Of a stretch of DNA of 23,857 nt, positions 23,808-23,857 are shown one piece after another (position 1 is the first letter of the stretch; each line of letters starts with the position of its first letter). The stretch is from UBA2259 sp964543485. GTDB lineage: Bacteria > Patescibacteriota > Dojkabacteria > SC72. The notes beneath the pieces are model-generated. The model saw only the letters and a program-made list of their open reading frames with translations. It was not told where the DNA came from and made no database searches. Where the stretch lies: NCBI GenBank assembly GCA_964543485.1, contig CAZIYI010000007.1, positions 1 through 23,857 on the forward strand. The letters are read 5' to 3'. A program made the translations under genes and the position numbers.

Positions 23808-23857
23808 CGCGGGGTAGAGCAGTGGCAGCTCGTCAGGCTCATAACCTGAAGGTCGTT
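23808..23857 (+). tRNA. Initiator tRNA-Met (anticodon CAU), 3' part outside window
   Basis: The visible 50 bases include the 5' acceptor strand CGCGGGG (initiator-type C1), D arm GAGC/GCTC, anticodon stem TCAGG/CCTGA and loop CTCATAA with CAU at 23840-23842. The CGCGGGG start and GG/CC next to the loop match bacterial initiator tRNA. Position 29:41 is A:U, so only two of the usual three G:C pairs are present. The T arm and 3' end are cut off by the window edge. Confidence 0.88.

Overview
This is an AT-rich window (roughly one third G+C by eye) with tightly packed genes and very short intergenic gaps. It most likely comes from a Candidate Phyla Radiation (Patescibacteria) genome, with Dojkabacteria/Microgenomates-type bacteria as the closest guess. 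The lineage call is inference. It rests on a compact type IV pilus cluster, small pilin-like membrane proteins in tandem, a coiled-coil SpoIID protein, many short membrane proteins of no known function, and almost no Shine-Dalgarno sites. TGA is used as a stop (for example at the end of the endonuclease IV gene), so the Gracilibacteria/Absconditabacteria UGA-glycine code does not apply.

Left block (1-4415, minus strand): a type IV pilus operon. A strong TTGACA-17-TATATT promoter drives a major pilin, followed by the PilB-type ATPase, the PilC-type platform protein, a pseudopilin and a long pilin-like protein that runs off the left edge. The last four genes overlap by 1-8 bases. Next (4435-7728, minus strand) come envelope genes: a membrane-anchored protein of unknown function, a six-cysteine mini-domain protein, a DUF2177-like membrane protein and a membrane-anchored polysaccharide deacetylase. 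A tRNA-Ser(GCU) closes this block.

Middle (7955-11909, plus strand): a two-gene DNA repair operon with endonuclease IV and a 1025-residue UvrD-type helicase fused to a PD-(D/E)XK nuclease carrying a probable Fe-S cluster.

Right block (11938-22136, plus strand): the most interesting region. Five tandem VirB2/TrbC-like small membrane proteins are followed by a coiled-coil SpoIID peptidoglycan enzyme, a bacterial-PH membrane protein, a two-helix membrane protein, a protein with an apparently dead PP2C-like domain plus a transmembrane helix and a predicted outer beta-propeller, SmpB, a small disordered protein, and a VirD4/TraD-like membrane ATPase. Together they look like a reduced or divergent type IV secretion-like surface apparatus. 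No VirB4, VirB6, relaxase or outer-membrane core gene is seen in the window.

Right end: tRNA-Ile with anticodon UAU and a terminator, a convergent tyrosine recombinase with a strong promoter, an FtsB/DivIC-like division protein, and an initiator tRNA-Met cut by the right edge. Many plus-strand genes have an (often extended) -10 box ending only 5-11 bases before the start codon, which points to leaderless mRNAs as a common mode of expression here.
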